A DNA stretch of 64,000 nucleotides, from contig NZ_AUMR01000034.1 of the NCBI RefSeq assembly GCF_000430785.1, positions 1-64,000 of the forward strand, written 5' to 3'. A program made the translations under genes and the position numbers. Within the stretch, counting starts at the first letter, position 1. Each line of letters starts with the position of its first letter. Below, piece after piece: positions 62,602 through 64,000 of the stretch. Below the pieces are notes generated by a model that worked only from the letters and a program-made list of their open reading frames with translations, was not told the origin of the DNA and did not search any database. The stretch is from Ectobacillus panaciterrae DSM 19096. Its GTDB lineage: Bacteria; Bacillota; Bacilli; Bacillales; Bacillaceae_G.

Positions 62602-63078
62602 TTATTCATGATTAAATTTTTTAGTAGCAATCCAATAATTCGTTACAAAGAGTGTCAATAAAATCCAAACAAGTGTTAGTAGTACATTACCCATTGCGTT
62701 TGAATCTACTGATCCCATGATTAGCGTTTCCATTGCATGTTTACTCATATTGGCTGGATTTACCTGATCAATTATTGGACTCAAACCGACGATAATTCTA
62801 CAACCGATAAGGAAAACAATTGAAATTAATGCGATAATACCCTGACTGTGAAAAATAGCACTAATCATCGTTGAAAAAGATACGATAAAAAGAACCCATA
62901 AAAGATAAAATAATAGTCCAGTAATCATGTGTGAGAATGGAACATCTGTAAAAAGATAATTTACGTATAGATAAGAAGCCAAGTATCCAATCGCTACACT
63001 ACAAGCTGCTATCAAATAATTTGATACAATCTTTCCACCTATATGGGGTAATACCAGCGTAGCTGACACCACCCGCAA
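62602..63078 (-). pseudogene. ABC-2 permease, 5'-truncated
   Basis: 158 residues with four membrane segments (NYLIAACSVAIGYLASYLYV, LLFYLLWVLFIVSFSTMISA, and so on) are the second half of an ABC-2 permease. The N-terminus is replaced by the recombinase gene end 10 bp upstream. The frame start is accidental. No ATPase gene is nearby. Confidence 0.75.
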
Positions 63079-63087
63079 ACATATGGA

Positions 63088-64000
63088 TTAAATTAGGAAT
63101 TCATTTATTACCTCGTTATATTCGAATTGTGCATCAGTAATTGCCAATTTCGAGTACACTTCCAACGATTTTCTGCTCTCGTGTCCAGAATACGATTGAA
63201 TCAACACATCATCAATGCCTTGCTTTTTAAGCCAGGTCAACAGAAAATGGCGCAATTTGCGGGGAGACAGATTTTGAGATAGCTTGGCCTCCTCCGAGTA
63301 TTTGGTTAATATCTTACGTATGCCTCTATCCGTGTATTTCTTTTTCCAGGACGATTCGAACAAATAGACAGCCTGCTTCTTTTTTCATCGAATCTGCGTG
63401 CATGGCCAACAATTCTTTGAATGATTGAGGGAACGGGACAATGCGATCCTTACTACCTTTTCCTTTGTTGATCCGGTTCTGGCAGTAATGAAAGTCGATG
63501 TCCGCTAGCTTGATATTGATAAGCTCACTAACCCGGACGCCGGTATACATCAGGGTTTTTACGGTCATCATGTCTTGAAAATTCTTGGCTTTCCAAACGA
63601 CTTCATAGTAACGTTTCAATTTGCGAATCGTTCGAAGCTTATTAACTTCCTTTAATACACTATCAACTCCGGCACGGCCGGGGTCTGCTTTTAATTCTTT
63701 GAAGGATAGCTGCCCGTTATCCTTGCTGGTGACTTCGCTATCGTCAGTTTCCAAATACGCAATACTATCGATCAATGAATCCAACTTGGCTAAGGTTATG
63801 GAGGGAAGCTTTTGAAAAGTGGTTTGAAAGAAGGTTTCCTCGTAGGTGTGAATGGAGGATCGGATCAAACGCTCAATGCGATCCGGAGTGGGCGGTACGA
63901 TTTTTAACTCACGAAAGCGACGATAAACGTGTTCTTTGAGATGTTCCATTTCATGATCGCGATGAAGCACATGCTGACATAGCCATTCGATCATGTTCTG
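63088..64000 (-). pseudogene. Tn3 TnpA N-terminus fused to a frameshifted tyrosine recombinase
   Basis: Running in from the window edge, residues ~1-130 of the frame ending at 63326 match the DUF4158 N-terminal region of Tn3 transposases (RRFRELKIVPPTPDRIERLI, LSFKELKADPGRAGVDSVLK). Then, near 63600, it becomes a tyrosine recombinase: LMYTGVRVSELINIKLADID (catalytic Arg), NKGKGSKDRIVPFP (Lys). A shift near 63350 moves to the frame ending at 63088: [13 protein letters not shown] (His of HxxR replaced by Arg), [17 protein letters not shown] with the Tyr. Dead as found, unless the frameshift is an error. Confidence 0.75.

Overview
The window is low-GC Firmicute DNA, most likely from a spore-forming Bacillales species (Bacillus cereus-group-like or Brevibacillus-like). 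The signs are strong AGGAGG-type ribosome sites with ATG/GTG/TTG starts, a class III fructose-1,6-bisphosphatase, an HU protein, an Arg-rich repeat protein resembling spore-surface proteins, and IS231-, IS6/IS240-, IS256- and IS605-type elements. I see no rRNA, tRNA or CRISPR array. Much of the window is accessory DNA: intact genes alternate with fragments, solo IS ends and miniature elements.

Layout. 0-5.6 kb: an IS231-type miniature element, a zinc-ribbon gene broken at a run of eight G, a two-gene unit (tandem-repeat Gly-rich protein, then an aegerolysin-like/papain-like fusion), an hsdS fragment and an Arg-rich repeat protein. 5.6-9 kb: IS200/IS605 debris (truncated tnpB, iscB remnant with a possible guide-RNA region) and an intact DHA2-type MFS exporter. 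9-11.5 kb: ABC-2 exporter divergent from a TetR regulator, with two matching 17-bp candidate operators. 11.6-13.8 kb: fragments and small ORFs.

14.3-28.1 kb is the main island: dptF-dptG-dptH (phosphorothioation-dependent restriction proteins, joined by TAATG overlaps), two intercistronic hairpins, then a DUF4007 protein, a large BrxC/PglY-like ATPase and a PAPS-reductase-like protein. No dndB, dndC, dndD or dndE is present, so the cassette pairs a Dnd-type restriction module with a different, BREX-type-4-like putative sulfur-modification module. After the stop codon of the last gene there is a second in-frame copy of its C-terminus, a scar of exchange or duplication. The island is AT-rich and is bracketed by near-identical ~76-bp direct repeats at 11.77 and 29.11 kb; the second copy sits in the iteron-like region upstream of a DnaD-like/DnaB helicase replication pair (29.3-31.5 kb).

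32.6-35.8 kb is a second defence locus: a retron-like reverse transcriptase, a structured intergenic RNA region and an OLD-type ATPase-TOPRIM nuclease. A broken sirtuin gene and a NERD nuclease-like gene follow. 38.7-41.5 kb: IS256 remnant, folE2 and a Fur/Zur-type regulator. 41.86-43.9 kb: a 2.0-kb IS231-ended cassette with perfect 11-bp target duplications carrying a membrane-anchored DJ-1/PfpI-type protein, i.e. a MIC231-like mobile insertion cassette. 44.2-49.5 kb: a GntR-controlled amide/organic-acid catabolic cluster (two nitrilases, one fused to a cupin; DUF2848; MFS permease plus a truncated second permease) with two copies of a TGGCATGCCA operator. 49.7-53.6 kb: a transposon-gene/ybaK chimera, a WYL regulator divergent from a GyrI-like gene pair, and an intact IS6 element. 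53.7-64 kb: HU, a small hypothetical gene, structured hairpins, an IS3 remnant, fbp, a lipoprotein, a prenyltransferase-fold protein, a membrane protein, an alpha/beta hydrolase, a truncated ABC permease and a Tn3-TnpA/tyrosine-recombinase chimera running to the window edge.

All functional statements come from reading motifs by eye; no database search was run.
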